Below, in pieces: positions 1 to 8,512 of a stretch of 47,432 nt of DNA. This DNA comes from CAYFZR01 sp964347835 [NCBI: uncultured archaeon] (GTDB taxonomy: Archaea; CAYFZR01): positions 1 through 47,432 of the forward strand of contig CAYFZR010000005.1 in NCBI GenBank assembly GCA_964347835.1. Reading direction: 5' to 3'. The position numbers and the translations under genes were made by a program. The notes beneath the pieces were generated by a model. That model saw nothing but the letters and a program-made list of their open reading frames with translations, did no database searches and was not told where the DNA came from. Numbering within the stretch: position 1 is the stretch's first letter; every line of letters starts with the position of its first letter.

Positions 1-9
1 CCCTTCTAA
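1..9 (-). repeat. Truncated end of dispersed 78-bp repeat (copy a)
   Basis: The first bases of the window read CCCTTCTAA, which matches the conserved end (ACCCCCTTCTAA) of the dispersed repeat described at 522-597, 603-695, 1100-1177, 31209-31285 and 32088-32165. As in most other copies, it lies within a few bases of the stop codon of a minus-strand gene (stop at 12-14). Only the terminus is visible, so this rests on short identity plus position. Confidence 0.45.
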
Positions 10-11
10 AT

Positions 12-383
12 CTATTTTTCGAGCTTCTTTGCCAAAAAACCCCCAAACGCGGCAATAACAACATAGAGAATAGAATTAACTGAGAAAAAGTATAACACTT
101 CCTTTGGATCGTGGAAAATTGGTAAAACCCAAATTGTCACAAAAGAAAACAAAATCCCGACAAATCCTGCCTGCTTTAAATTAAATCCATGGTCTCTTAC
201 TGTGGTCCATCCAGTCCAGCCAATAACAATCACTGCTAAAAGACCAAGAAGAGTTAATATTTCAGGAGGATAGCCAAAATACAACCCCCAAACAACCCTA
301 ATTACCATGAGAATGAATGCAATGGCCAAGAACTTCTTCGAGGCCATAAAATATTCATATAAGGTTTTGCCGACGAATTTCAA
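12..383 (-). CDS. Small four-helix membrane protein, function unknown
   Basis: A 123-aa protein of about four hydrophobic helices (near residues 17-35, 42-58, 70-88 and 97-115), ending in a basic KKLEK tail. I do not recognise the family. The start is TTG at 381-383, supported by a ribosome site AGGTAGGT ending about 4 nt upstream; no in-frame ATG lies nearer that site. The gene is followed within 3 nt by the end of a dispersed repeat and preceded by two more copies (522-695). It therefore sits between repeats, like its neighbour at 698-1000. No enzymatic motif is visible. Confidence 0.6.
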   Translation of the reverse strand: MKFVGKTLYEYFMASKKFLAIAFILMVIRVVWGLYFGYPPEILTLLGLLAVIVIGWTGWTTVRDHGFNLKQAGFVGILFSFVTIWVLPIFHDPKEVLYFFSVNSILYVVIAAFGGFLAKKLEK

Positions 384-521
384 TTTTACCTACCTTCCTT
401 TCTATCGGTTGAGCCTTATTTAAATCTGTTTCTTAGAATTCTCGGCAAGTTTCATTCACAAAATTCTTAAAAATCTGTTTTATTACTGATGAAGAAAGAT
501 GTTTTTTCTTCTATATTTCTT

Positions 522-597
522 ATATGGAGTTTTAGAGAGGGGGCGATAGGTTAGAATATGATAATTTCAGTATAAAATTAAGTAAAATCTCCTTCTT
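522..597 (-). repeat. Dispersed 78-bp repeat, copy b (diverged)
   Basis: Plus-strand left end ATATGGAGTTTTAGAGAGG, a middle containing ATAATTTCAGTATAAAATTA, and right end TAAAATCTCCTTCT. It aligns along its whole length with the copies at 603-678, 1100-1177, 31209-31285 and 32088-32165. This copy has lost the GGGGG/CCCCC runs, but GGAG still faces CTCC, so the complementarity of the ends is partly kept by paired changes. It lies 6 bp from copy c, in the same orientation, in the gap between two small membrane-protein genes. Confidence 0.7.
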
Positions 598-602
598 TTC
601 TT

Positions 603-695
603 ATATGGGGGTTTAGAAAGAGGGTGATGAGTTAGGATAGGATGAATTCAGTATAAACTAAAATAAAACACCCTTCTATTAAAACCCCCTTCTAA
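603..695 (-). repeat. Dispersed 78-bp repeat, copy c, with doubled terminus
   Basis: Plus-strand left end ATATGGGGGTTTAG, middle GATAGGATGAATTCAG followed by TATAAAC, and right end ACACCCTTCTA (ends near 678). A second terminus TAAAACCCCCTTCTAAT follows at 679-695. That makes two right ends in a row, as if a unit was inserted into or recombined with another. The second terminus stops 2-3 nt before the stop codon of the minus-strand gene at 698. GGGGGTTT and AAAACCCCC can pair across the unit. Bases 384-521 hold nothing else I can identify. Confidence 0.72.
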
Positions 696-697
696 TC

Positions 698-1000
698 CTA
701 TCCTTTAAGCCCCTTGGATAACATAAATGCGCCTATAACTATGCATGGAATCCCGAATATTGCAAAGATTATCGTGAGAGTCAGTTTCATTCCTATTAAA
801 ATCGTTATCACACCGCAGGTGATCCAAACAACTTTTGTGAATGTGCGTAGTCCCAATCCATCTATGATCAGTATTCCGCCCAAGAAGATTAAAGGAATGC
901 CGAATATTGCGGTGACAAGTGGAACGAGCAATTTTAATCCGAATATTAATAGTATTAACCCAAAAACGATCTCAACTATTTGCCCTGTAGATATCTCCAT
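698..1000 (-). CDS. Small membrane protein with internal duplication
   Basis: About 100 aa of two similar halves. Each half has a helix ending in GLKLL or GMKLT, a conserved (A)IFGIP turn and a second helix running into GLG or GLK. This is an internal tandem duplication giving four membrane helices. The family is unknown to me; small GlpM- or DUF-like membrane proteins look similar. The ATG at 998-1000 is preferred over the GTG at 1004-1006, because AGGTG lies 5 nt upstream of the ATG and overlaps the GTG. The opposite-strand frame over the same bases is a shadow. The gene is flanked on both sides by dispersed repeats. Confidence 0.6.
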   Translation of the reverse strand: MEISTGQIVEIVFGLILLIFGLKLLVPLVTAIFGIPLIFLGGILIIDGLGLRTFTKVVWITCGVITILIGMKLTLTIIFAIFGIPCIVIGAFMLSKGLKG

Positions 1001-1099
1001 GCTCACACCTTTTTCCGTATAATCGTTTTAATTATGATATAGTTTATAGTTTTTACGTTTAGTAATGATTCTTAAAATTAAATTTATTCTCTTTGTTTT

Positions 1100-1177
1100 T
1101 ATATGGGGGTGTAGAGAGGGGGTGATAAGGTAAGATAGGATAATTTCAGTATAAAATGTATTATTACCCCCTTCTAA
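1100..1177 (-). repeat. Dispersed 78-bp repeat, copy d
   Basis: Plus-strand left end TATATGGGGGTGTAGAGAGG, middle GTAAGATAGGATAATTTCAG then TATAAAATG, right end TTACCCCCTTCTAA. It is nearly identical to the copy at 31209-31285, thirty kilobases away. Its right end runs into mfnB: the last codons (…Arg-Arg-Gly-stop, 1164-1175) are read from the repeat terminus itself. On the minus strand the sequence beyond the left end reads ATATAAAAA, a possible TATA box about 95 nt ahead of the gene at 698-1000. Confidence 0.75.
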
Positions 1178-1877
1178 TCATTTCTAAAAATCTTTTAACT
1201 TCGTCTCTCTCTATCCTGCCGTTGTCTCTATCTCCGCCAGTACATACGGCACCTCTTATGCCTATTACGTCTGGTTTTAACTTCTTAAGAATTGGTACGT
1301 CCTCTTTTCTCAAAGAACCTGCCAGTGCAACCATTAATCCGCTCGACTTGGTTTCATCCACAAAATCGTGTAGTTCATCGACGCTCATAAAATCAAATAA
1401 GGATTTTCCGTCTTTAATTGCTGTATCTACCATGGCAACATCAGATTCAGATTCTATGGCTATGGATGGTATTTGGAGTGGATCTACGGCTCCCACCCTG
1501 AATGCATCTCCATAGCCAGATGTTACTACATTTATTTCTTCATTGAAATCCTTTACTGATCTTACTACGTTTTTCATAACTTCTAATGATTGATCTTTAT
1601 TTTTTGTTCCGTATAATCCGACTTTTACGAAATTCACTCCGGTTGTAGCAACACCTAATGCTGCTAGTGAGACGGTACCGGGTTTATATGGAACGTCGCC
1701 TACCGTAGCGCTCGTCTTTACATCAGAAGGAATCGAACTTATTATCTCCCGTATTAACCATGGAAAACTAGCACCTAAAGAGCCCTCTCTTGGATTTTTT
1801 ATATCAATTATATCTGCTCCGCCAGAGTAGGCTTCAACTGCTTCTTTTTTATCCGTTGGACTTATGAGCAAGAGCAT
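1164..1877 (-). CDS. mfnB: (5-formylfuran-3-yl)methyl phosphate synthase MfnB
   Basis: Makes the furan precursor of methanofuran from two glyceraldehyde 3-phosphate molecules, in the cytoplasm. The 237-aa TIM-barrel protein has the family's usual length and opening, MLLLISPTDKKEAVEAYSGG. It has Lys27 in DIIDIKNPREGSLGA and Lys85 in GVNFVKVGLYGT; these are where I recall the Schiff-base and second catalytic lysines of the Methanocaldococcus enzyme. A C-terminal GIRGAVCTGGDR motif is also typical. The stop lies inside dispersed repeat d. The gene diverges from a HisA-like gene across a palindromic TATA element at 1906-1917. Methanofuran is the substrate carrier of the Fwd complex encoded at 10.6-15.1 kb. 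Confidence 0.93.
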   Translation of the reverse strand: MLLLISPTDKKEAVEAYSGGADIIDIKNPREGSLGASFPWLIREIISSIPSDVKTSATVGDVPYKPGTVSLAALGVATTGVNFVKVGLYGTKNKDQSLEVMKNVVRSVKDFNEEINVVTSGYGDAFRVGAVDPLQIPSIAIESESDVAMVDTAIKDGKSLFDFMSVDELHDFVDETKSSGLMVALAGSLRKEDVPILKKLKPDVIGIRGAVCTGGDRDNGRIERDEVKRFLEMIRRG

Positions 1878-1900
1878 AATTTCCCCATTACCTAACTCGA

Positions 1901-1920
1901 TAAAGGGTTATATAACCTTT
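1901..1920. promoter_or_regulatory. Palindromic bidirectional TATA promoter (mfnB / HisA-like)
   Basis: GGTTATATAACC at 1906-1917 is a perfect 12-bp palindrome in the 58-bp gap between divergent mfnB (start 1877) and the HisA-like gene (start 1936). Its centre is about 25 nt from the plus-strand ATG and about 34 nt from the minus-strand ATG. Archaeal TATA boxes sit about 26 nt before the transcription start, so one box could serve both directions. The plus transcript would be leaderless and the minus one would have a leader of about 8 nt. That it is used in both directions is inference. Confidence 0.6.
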
Positions 1921-1935
1921 TATCCCACGGAAAAC

Positions 1936-2604
1936 ATGTTGATTGTACCGGTCATAGATCTAATGGATGGTAAAGTTGTAAGGGCTATCGGCGGTAAGAG
2001 AGATGAATATAAGGTAATCGACTCTGACCTATGTCCTGCGGGAAATCCATTGCAGTTTGTCAAAAATTTAAATGCTCCCGTTTTATATGTTGCTGATCTC
2101 GACGCAATAATGGGAAAAAAAGTTCAATTCAAATTATTAGAAGAGATAAGTTCACATGCAGATACGTGGATAGACGCTGGTATAAAAAAAGTAGAAGAGA
2201 TAGAAAATATCTCCGAGATTGCATCGAGGGTAATAATCGCAACGGAGACTTTTGAAGACTATGGGAATCTTAAAAGACGCGAATACAAGGATCTAATCAT
2301 AAGCATTGACATGTACAGGGGAGAAATTATTTCAAAATACTTCAAAGATACGTTTGGAATAATTAAAAACTTTGAAAAGCTCGTCAAAGGCTTTATACTC
2401 TTAGACTTGTATCATGTAGGAAGATTCTCAGGTATATGGGATGATTTTACAAGATATGTAAATATAACCGAACGAGATCTCATCGTTGGAGGAGGTATAA
2501 GATCCAAATCCGATCTTTTTACCTTAAAAAATATTGGTATCCATGCTGTTTTGGTAGGAAGTGCTCTTCATGATAAGAAGATAGAGTTAAAATGGGAAAT
2601 TTAG
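1936..2604 (+). CDS. HisA-related TIM-barrel protein (COG1411 type)
   Basis: About 222 aa. It opens like HisA (LIVPVIDLMDGKVVRAIGG) and ends with a phosphate-binding GGGIRS plus a VLVGSALHDKK stretch. It lacks the usual HisA spacing and resembles the archaeal COG1411 group of ProFAR-isomerase relatives, whose role is not settled. The upstream in-frame ATG at 1864 would add 24 residues that do not fit the barrel, so I start at the ATG at 1936, about 25 nt from the TATA palindrome (leaderless). Its pairing with mfnB suggests a cofactor pathway, but histidine biosynthesis cannot be excluded. The stop overlaps the stop of the convergent gene at 2601. Confidence 0.75.
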   Translation: MLIVPVIDLMDGKVVRAIGGKRDEYKVIDSDLCPAGNPLQFVKNLNAPVLYVADLDAIMGKKVQFKLLEEISSHADTWIDAGIKKVEEIENISEIASRVIIATETFEDYGNLKRREYKDLIISIDMYRGEIISKYFKDTFGIIKNFEKLVKGFILLDLYHVGRFSGIWDDFTRYVNITERDLIVGGGIRSKSDLFTLKNIGIHAVLVGSALHDKKIELKWEI

Positions 2605-2969
2605 TATCTTCTTTTTATTAATGATGAAAAAAGTATTAAAAAAGTAAATATTGTGGATAACTTCCCAAAGAAATCAAATGAAAACCCCAACCTCTCTAGA
2701 GTTGTAGGTTTATGGTACTCTTTTACGAAAATACGTTCTTTTGAGTACTTTCCCCTTATCACAATACTTTTAGGGGGTTCTGATATGTTCTCCATCTCAA
2801 AAATACCGTTATGATTTAAACTTATTTTTCCCCCCTCGGTTATCTCGCCCTTTACCAATATTTTTTCTCCATCATGAAATGGAGGGGTGGAAAATTTTTC
2901 TCCAGTATAGTATGCCAAAGGAAAGGCCAGTAATCCAAGTATGATAATTATAATGATTTTTTTTAACAT
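2601..2969 (-). CDS. Membrane-anchored small protein with central beta domain, unknown
   Basis: 122 aa. An N-terminal membrane helix (about residues 3-20) is followed by a beta-rich segment with GEKILVKGEITEGGKISL. That segment resembles an OB-like or CcmE-like strand pattern, but without a CcmE heme histidine motif. A second hydrophobic helix (about 98-117) precedes a basic tail. I do not recognise the family. The gene follows carS by about 30 nt on the same strand, so it is probably cotranscribed. A tandem 17-bp duplication lies exactly between the two (2967-3000), giving it two copies of the GGTGA ribosome-site region. It converges on and overlaps the HisA-like gene by 4 nt. Confidence 0.55.
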   Translation of the reverse strand: MLKKIIIIIILGLLAFPLAYYTGEKFSTPPFHDGEKILVKGEITEGGKISLNHNGIFEMENISEPPKSIVIRGKYSKERIFVKEYHKPTTLERLGFSFDFFGKLSTIFTFLILFSSLIKRRY

Positions 2970-3000
2970 GCCTTATCCCTCACCATGCCTTATCCCTCAC
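2967..3000 (-). repeat. Perfect 17-bp tandem duplication at carS stop / next gene's ribosome site
   Basis: CATGCCTTATCCCTCAC occurs twice without a gap (2967-2983 and 2984-3000). On the minus strand each unit carries a GGTGAGGG ribosome-site-like sequence and ends in ATG. The first unit contains the carS stop codon and the second supplies the start of the gene at 2969. The intermediate ATG opens a frame that stops after seven codons, so the duplication adds a spacer and a decoy start without damaging either gene. Confidence 0.85.
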
Positions 3001-3476
3001 CATCTCACATCCTTAAAACCGAACTCATATGCGAAGTTATTTGATATAACGTGGAATATTGGAGTTAGAATTAATATGATAATGATGGTTATAATTTCAA
3101 GTTTTACAAATAAGGCTGAAAACAACAAAGCACCAATTATAAAGTCCATTTGATCCATTATCGGTAGGGGAGAACCCTGAGGCATGCCAAGTCTTCTCTT
3201 TATAAAACTACCAAATATATCGCCAATTATAGCTCCAGAACCTAAAATAAGTCCGATAAAGACATCTCCTTGCAGGAGGCCAACTACAACAGCCGCTAGT
3301 ATACCCAATAAAGAGCCTTCAATGGTCTTTCCGTCTCCAAACAATCTCCTATTATCAATCCAATTCTTTCCTAGGTCAATAGGTCTTTTACCATTTGCAA
3401 CTACTGGAAAAAGGTTTGCGGCATAGGCTGGAAGTATAAACCAGCAAGCGATTCCTATATCTTCGAAGGTTATCAT
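2997..3476 (-). CDS. carS: CDP-archaeol synthase CarS
   Basis: Transfers CTP to 2,3-bis-geranylgeranyl-glyceryl phosphate to make CDP-archaeol for archaeal membrane lipids, in the membrane. The 159-aa protein has about five hydrophobic segments and the family signature N-RRLFGDGKTIEGSLLG near residues 43-59. The late LGMPQGSPLPIMDQMDF motif with the acidic pair is also present. Length matches the DUF46/CarS family. A TTTATAAATACC box lies about 26-32 nt before the ATG with no ribosome site, suggesting a leaderless transcript. The gene at 2601-2969 lies immediately downstream. Confidence 0.9.
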   Translation of the reverse strand: MITFEDIGIACWFILPAYAANLFPVVANGKRPIDLGKNWIDNRRLFGDGKTIEGSLLGILAAVVVGLLQGDVFIGLILGSGAIIGDIFGSFIKRRLGMPQGSPLPIMDQMDFIIGALLFSALFVKLEIITIIIILILTPIFHVISNNFAYEFGFKDVRW

Positions 3477-3514
3477 GTTTCAATGGAAAAAGGATATGGT
3501 ATTTATAAATTAGC

Positions 3515-4465
3515 CTAACTTTTCCTTTTATACACAAACTCCAACAATTCATCTGCTTCATCTAATTTGAATAACTCCTCGAGAATGAGTAGCGGTATAT
3601 CTAAAATGGAGGTTTTAATCTTCTTTTTGGTATCTATGATGAAAAGAGCCTCAGAATCTAATACAGAAGATACACTTCCGACTATCTTTATTCTCTTCTT
3701 GAGATTTTGGACGTCATACTTCGAGATTCCAGTGAGCATAATTACTTCTTTTTTACTTGTAAGAGCATTGAATGGCGTTTTCTCGGTTTTTACAACATCA
3801 AAACCTAAATCCAATAGTTTCTCAATGGTAATTTTTTCTAATCTATCCTTAATCTGAGGAATGTCTGATTCTAGACTCAATTTTTTTGGAATAGTCAGTA
3901 TATCTATGGGTTTAACCAAAGGAATGTCGAATATCTCCTCGATTTTCAATGCGGTTTCATATGTTGCACCTGTCATTCCTTTCTCGTACTTATATATGGT
4001 TCTCCTCGAAACGCCTATCATCTCTCCTAGCATTCCGAGAGATATCTTGGATTTGTGCCTCTCCTTTCTCAATGTCTCTCCATCCAACCGAACGTAGTAA
4101 CCACCTCTGTCCGCGAGTATGAGCGGTGGAATATTTCTCAATATTAGGTCTCCGAAGGTATCGATATTTATAGATGGGACGCCATGCCTCTGGTAAACTA
4201 CTCCCTCTTCGATCGAACAATTCCTTGTCCTATGACCTATAATTAATGGAGTAGCATGCATGGTTCTTGCCATTTTTGTAAGATTATATCCTTGCTCTTC
4301 TTGAAAACTATCTATGTTGTGCAGAATTTTTAGAAGCAAGGTGGTAAATCCCTTTCTTGCAACAAGATCAAAGCAACTTGGCCTTATTTTGCAGGTTTCA
4401 GAGACTAAGAAGTTGGATCTGATTAATATTTCCGAAGTATTCTTTAGTAAGGCGCTCCTGTCCAT
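3515..4465 (-). CDS. Archaeal HTH transcriptional regulator, COG1395 type
   Basis: About 316 aa. The N-terminal part resembles an archaeal restriction-enzyme-like fold (CKIRPSCFDLVARKG, near residues 26-40). It is followed by a helix-turn-helix of Cro/C1 type around KISLGMLGEMIGVSRRTIYK and a C-terminal domain. This matches the COG1395 predicted regulators found across Euryarchaeota; the target is unknown. The in-frame GTG at 4544-4546 would overlap the upstream hydrolase gene and add 27 atypical residues. I prefer the ATG at 4463-4465, with GTGAG 4 nt upstream. It is probably cotranscribed with the AhcY-type gene, which ends 62 nt before it. Confidence 0.78.
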   Translation of the reverse strand: MDRSALLKNTSEILIRSNFLVSETCKIRPSCFDLVARKGFTTLLLKILHNIDSFQEEQGYNLTKMARTMHATPLIIGHRTRNCSIEEGVVYQRHGVPSINIDTFGDLILRNIPPLILADRGGYYVRLDGETLRKERHKSKISLGMLGEMIGVSRRTIYKYEKGMTGATYETALKIEEIFDIPLVKPIDILTIPKKLSLESDIPQIKDRLEKITIEKLLDLGFDVVKTEKTPFNALTSKKEVIMLTGISKYDVQNLKKRIKIVGSVSSVLDSEALFIIDTKKKIKTSILDIPLLILEELFKLDEADELLEFVYKRKS

Positions 4466-4527
4466 GAGACTCACACAAATATGACTTAGTAATTCATATA
4501 TAATGTTTTCGTAATTAATCTCTTGGC

Positions 4528-5926
<1,399 letters not shown>

Positions 5927-7195
5927 ATGAACGATTTAGTAGTAATGGGAAATGTGCTAACTCCTTATGAAATAATAAAAGACGGAGCGATAGGAATAAT
6001 TGGAAACCGAATTGTGGAGATAGGGAAGATTGGAGATATAAAGGGAGAGGAAAAAATAGGTGGTAAAAATAAAATTGTGATGCCTGGACTGATAAATACC
6101 CACACACATCTATCAATGACCTTATTGAGAGGAATTGCAGACGATATGCCCCTCATGAATTGGCTTCAGGAAGAAATTTGGCCTAGAGAAGCGAACTTGA
6201 CTGAAAAAGACTGTTACTACGGCGCCTTATTAGGTTGTCTCGAAATGTTAAAATCAGGAACCACATGCTTTGCAGACATGTATTTTTTTATGGATGGTGT
6301 TGCTAAAGCTGTTGAAGAATCTGGTATCAGAGCGGCTCTATCTTATGGAATACTTGAACTAGATAAAGAAACTGGAAAAAATATGTTTAACTCAGCAAGA
6401 AAGTTTGTAAAAAACTGGAAAGACCATGATAGAATTGTCCCTATGTATGGTCCCCATACTATCTATACGTGCTCCGAGGAAATGCTTTTAAAAGTTAGAG
6501 AAACCGCAAGCAAAGAAAAAATAGGGATACATATTCACCTAAATGAGACAGAAGAAGAAGTAGAAAACACTAAAAGAGAAAAAGGAAAATATCCCATAGA
6601 ATATCTTAATGATATTGCTTTTTTGGGTTCAGATGTCTTAGCAGCTCACTGCGTATGGCTTGATAACAAAGAAATCAGTATTCTGAAAGAAAAAGATGTT
6701 AAGGTATCTCACAATCCTATAAGTAACATGAAACTCGGATCCGGAATCTCTCCCGTGGAGAAATTATTAAAAAATGGCGTTACCGTTTCCTTAGGCACGG
6801 ACGGAGTAGCAAGCAACAATACCTTAGACTTATTCGAGGAAATGAAAGTATCCGCGCTACTACAGAAAACCAATTCCCGTGATCCAACATCTATGCCGGT
6901 TGATACAGTTATTAGGATGGCAACATCATACGGTGCCAAAGCATTAAACATAGATTCTGGAAGTATTGAAATTGGAAAAAAAGCAGATTTAATCATAATA
7001 AACCCAAAAAAGCCACGCTTAACACCAATGCACAATATAAGATCCCATGTCGTATATGCAACCCATGGAGATGACGTAGGGAGTGTTATAGTGGATGGGA
7101 AAATTGTGATGCGAGATGGAGAAGTTCTTACATTGAATGAGGAGGAAGTTGTAGAGAAAACAGAAGAGGTCGCCAGAGATCTTGTTTCTAGGTGA
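5927..7195 (+). CDS. dadD: 5'-deoxyadenosine / S-adenosylhomocysteine deaminase (DadD/MtaD family)
   Basis: Zinc amidohydrolase of 422 aa that deaminates 5'-deoxyadenosine, S-adenosylhomocysteine and methylthioadenosine to the inosine forms. Metal ligands are His59 and His61 in LINTHTHLSMTLLRG, a later His in HIHLNETEEEVE, the AAHCVWLD histidine, and the Asp in SLGTDGVASNNTLDLFEEM. The segment LRGIADDMPLMNWLQEEIWP is typical of the SAH/MTA deaminase group. The start is fixed by GGTGG 6 nt upstream. Its product S-inosylhomocysteine would be cleaved by the divergent hydrolase at 4528-5796, giving the two-step SAH recycling route known in Methanocaldococcus. Confidence 0.9.
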   Translation: MNDLVVMGNVLTPYEIIKDGAIGIIGNRIVEIGKIGDIKGEEKIGGKNKIVMPGLINTHTHLSMTLLRGIADDMPLMNWLQEEIWPREANLTEKDCYYGALLGCLEMLKSGTTCFADMYFFMDGVAKAVEESGIRAALSYGILELDKETGKNMFNSARKFVKNWKDHDRIVPMYGPHTIYTCSEEMLLKVRETASKEKIGIHIHLNETEEEVENTKREKGKYPIEYLNDIAFLGSDVLAAHCVWLDNKEISILKEKDVKVSHNPISNMKLGSGISPVEKLLKNGVTVSLGTDGVASNNTLDLFEEMKVSALLQKTNSRDPTSMPVDTVIRMATSYGAKALNIDSGSIEIGKKADLIIINPKKPRLTPMHNIRSHVVYATHGDDVGSVIVDGKIVMRDGEVLTLNEEEVVEKTEEVARDLVSR

Positions 7196-7247
7196 GAACA
7201 TAACAACTACTTTTTTTAAAAATCTATGCTCAGAGAGGCGAGAGGGT

Positions 7248-7295
7248 GTAGATCATCATCCGTTAATGCGGAGGTGTTTCTCTTGCCACGCCTAG
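7248..7295 (+). pseudogene. 3' remnant of a third 12-heme cytochrome copy
   Basis: Sixteen codons read Val-Asp-His-His-…-Met-Arg-Arg-Cys-Phe-Ser-Cys-His-Ala-stop. They align codon by codon with the last codons of the cytochrome ending at 8448 (Val-Asp-His-His-…-Met-Arg-Gly-Cys-Ser-Pro-Cys-His-Thr-stop), keeping the last heme site CFSCH and the stop. The sequence downstream (7311-7470) also matches the region downstream of that cytochrome (8465-8621). Nothing of the gene remains upstream. This is the tail of a deleted or unequal-recombination copy in a tandem array. Confidence 0.75.
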
Positions 7296-7359
7296 CACCG
7301 AATTCTAGGAAAACTTAAATATAACTCAATTATGTTTTATCTGAGAGGCGATAAATACC

Positions 7360-7425
7360 TTTTTCCTAAAATTAATCTAAAATAAATCTAAAACTAATCT
7401 AAAAATAATCTAAATTGAACCTAAA
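7360..7425. repeat. Six phased 11-bp iterons upstream of cytochrome gene 1
   Basis: Consecutive 11-mers, starting at 7360, 7371, 7382, 7393, 7404 and 7415, each end in (A/C)(T/C)CTAAA or CCTAAA, for example ATTAATCTAAA and ATAAATCTAAA. The period is about one helical turn, so all sites face the same side of the DNA. The array lies 142 nt before the cytochrome start and is conserved unit by unit upstream of the second cytochrome (8513-8578). It looks like a multi-site binding array or curved DNA. The rest of the 371-bp gap holds the pseudogene scrap and a GGATATATAGAGG TATA-like element near 7531-7543. Confidence 0.65.
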
Positions 7426-7566
7426 GATTTTTATAGTCTAATATTGATTTTTGATTAGAGACGATAAAATAGGATATAGGAAGATATAACCGAGTTATAA
7501 TTTGTTTACGATCTTTATAATCAAAATTTGGATATATAGAGGCTGTTTGAAAAGAAGGTGGCAAAA

Positions 7567-8448
7567 ATGTGTCCATTGGTACCTCTGACAAGAAGGTGGA
7601 GAAGACCTCTGATTATATTCTCTGTAACCGCAGTAATATTGTTATCAGTAATTGGCGTGTCTGCATACTCGACATATGATTATGTTGAAAATGATCCAGA
7701 TTTTTGCAGGACATGTCATCTCATGGAAGAAGCCTATGGTAAGTGGGATGGTTCAAAACACAGTGATTTGACCTGCCACATATGTCATATACCAAGCATG
7801 ACTCAGAATATGGTCCAACTCTATAACTTCATTGTGCTAAGACCAAAAGAAATAACAAAACATACTGAAATCGACAATGAGGTTTGTGAGGAGTGTCACT
7901 ATGCCAACGATCCTAGATGGCCTTTTGTGAAGGAAACAACCGGACATAAAAAACACATTGAAGATTATAATAAAGAATGCTTGGACTGTCATGGCGAGAG
8001 AATACACAAGTTTATTCCTACTGAAGCCTCTTGTAATGGATGTCACCATGCAGAATTTCAAGTAACCGAGATGCGGTTTCACTGTCTTTCTTGCCATCAG
8101 TTCATGGCACCGGAAGAAAAAACCATCACACTGCTCCCAGGAAGGGGAGAATGTCTACTTTGCCACGAAGAAAAAGACGCTCCAATACTCAGTATAACTC
8201 CTGAAGCCCATAAAAAATCTGACTGTAAGTTATGTCATAGGCCTCATGAAGAGGAAAAACCTTTATCCTGTGAGGAATGTCATGTAACTCCAGATACAGA
8301 CCTTCATAAAGTAAAAGCGCATATCGATTGCGTAAGTTGTCACGTCGTCCATGCAAAGAAAGAGACGCGCGATATTTGTCTAAAATGCCACCCAGATAAA
8401 GTAGATCATCATACATCAATGCGAGGATGTTCGCCCTGCCACACATAG
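7567..8448 (+). CDS. 12-heme membrane-anchored c-type cytochrome (NapC/NirT-like N-terminus), copy 1
   Basis: 293 aa. A basic N-terminus and one membrane anchor (about residues 13-32) precede an extracytoplasmic heme domain. There are twelve CXXCH sites, from CRTCH through CHICH, CEECH, CLDCH, CNGCH, CLSCH, CLLCH, CKLCH, CEECH, CVSCH and CLKCH to CSPCH. Near the first heme, YDYVENDPDFCRTCHLME resembles NapC/NirT quinol-linked cytochromes. The likely role is electron transfer between the membrane pool and outside partners. AAGGTGG lies 5 nt from the ATG at 7567, so the in-frame GTG at 7558 is part of the ribosome site. The gene is a tandem duplicate of 8704-9582, with near-identical stretches suggesting gene conversion. 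Confidence 0.88.
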   Translation: MCPLVPLTRRWRRPLIIFSVTAVILLSVIGVSAYSTYDYVENDPDFCRTCHLMEEAYGKWDGSKHSDLTCHICHIPSMTQNMVQLYNFIVLRPKEITKHTEIDNEVCEECHYANDPRWPFVKETTGHKKHIEDYNKECLDCHGERIHKFIPTEASCNGCHHAEFQVTEMRFHCLSCHQFMAPEEKTITLLPGRGECLLCHEEKDAPILSITPEAHKKSDCKLCHRPHEEEKPLSCEECHVTPDTDLHKVKAHIDCVSCHVVHAKKETRDICLKCHPDKVDHHTSMRGCSPCHT

Positions 8449-8512
8449 CATCATTTTTAGCCAAAATTTAAATATAACTCAATTATGTTTTATTCGAGAA
8501 GCGCTAAACACT

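Noticed and set aside
714-1022. 102-aa plus-strand frame opposite the small membrane protein
   Set aside because: It is the antisense of a convincing hydrophobic duplicated protein, has no ribosome site and an Ile/Pro/Asn-rich composition typical of shadow frames.
522-1177. 78-bp repeats as a CRISPR or rho-type terminator array
   Set aside because: Irregular spacing, genes between copies, and no T-run after the C-rich end on the transcribed strand; neither model fits.
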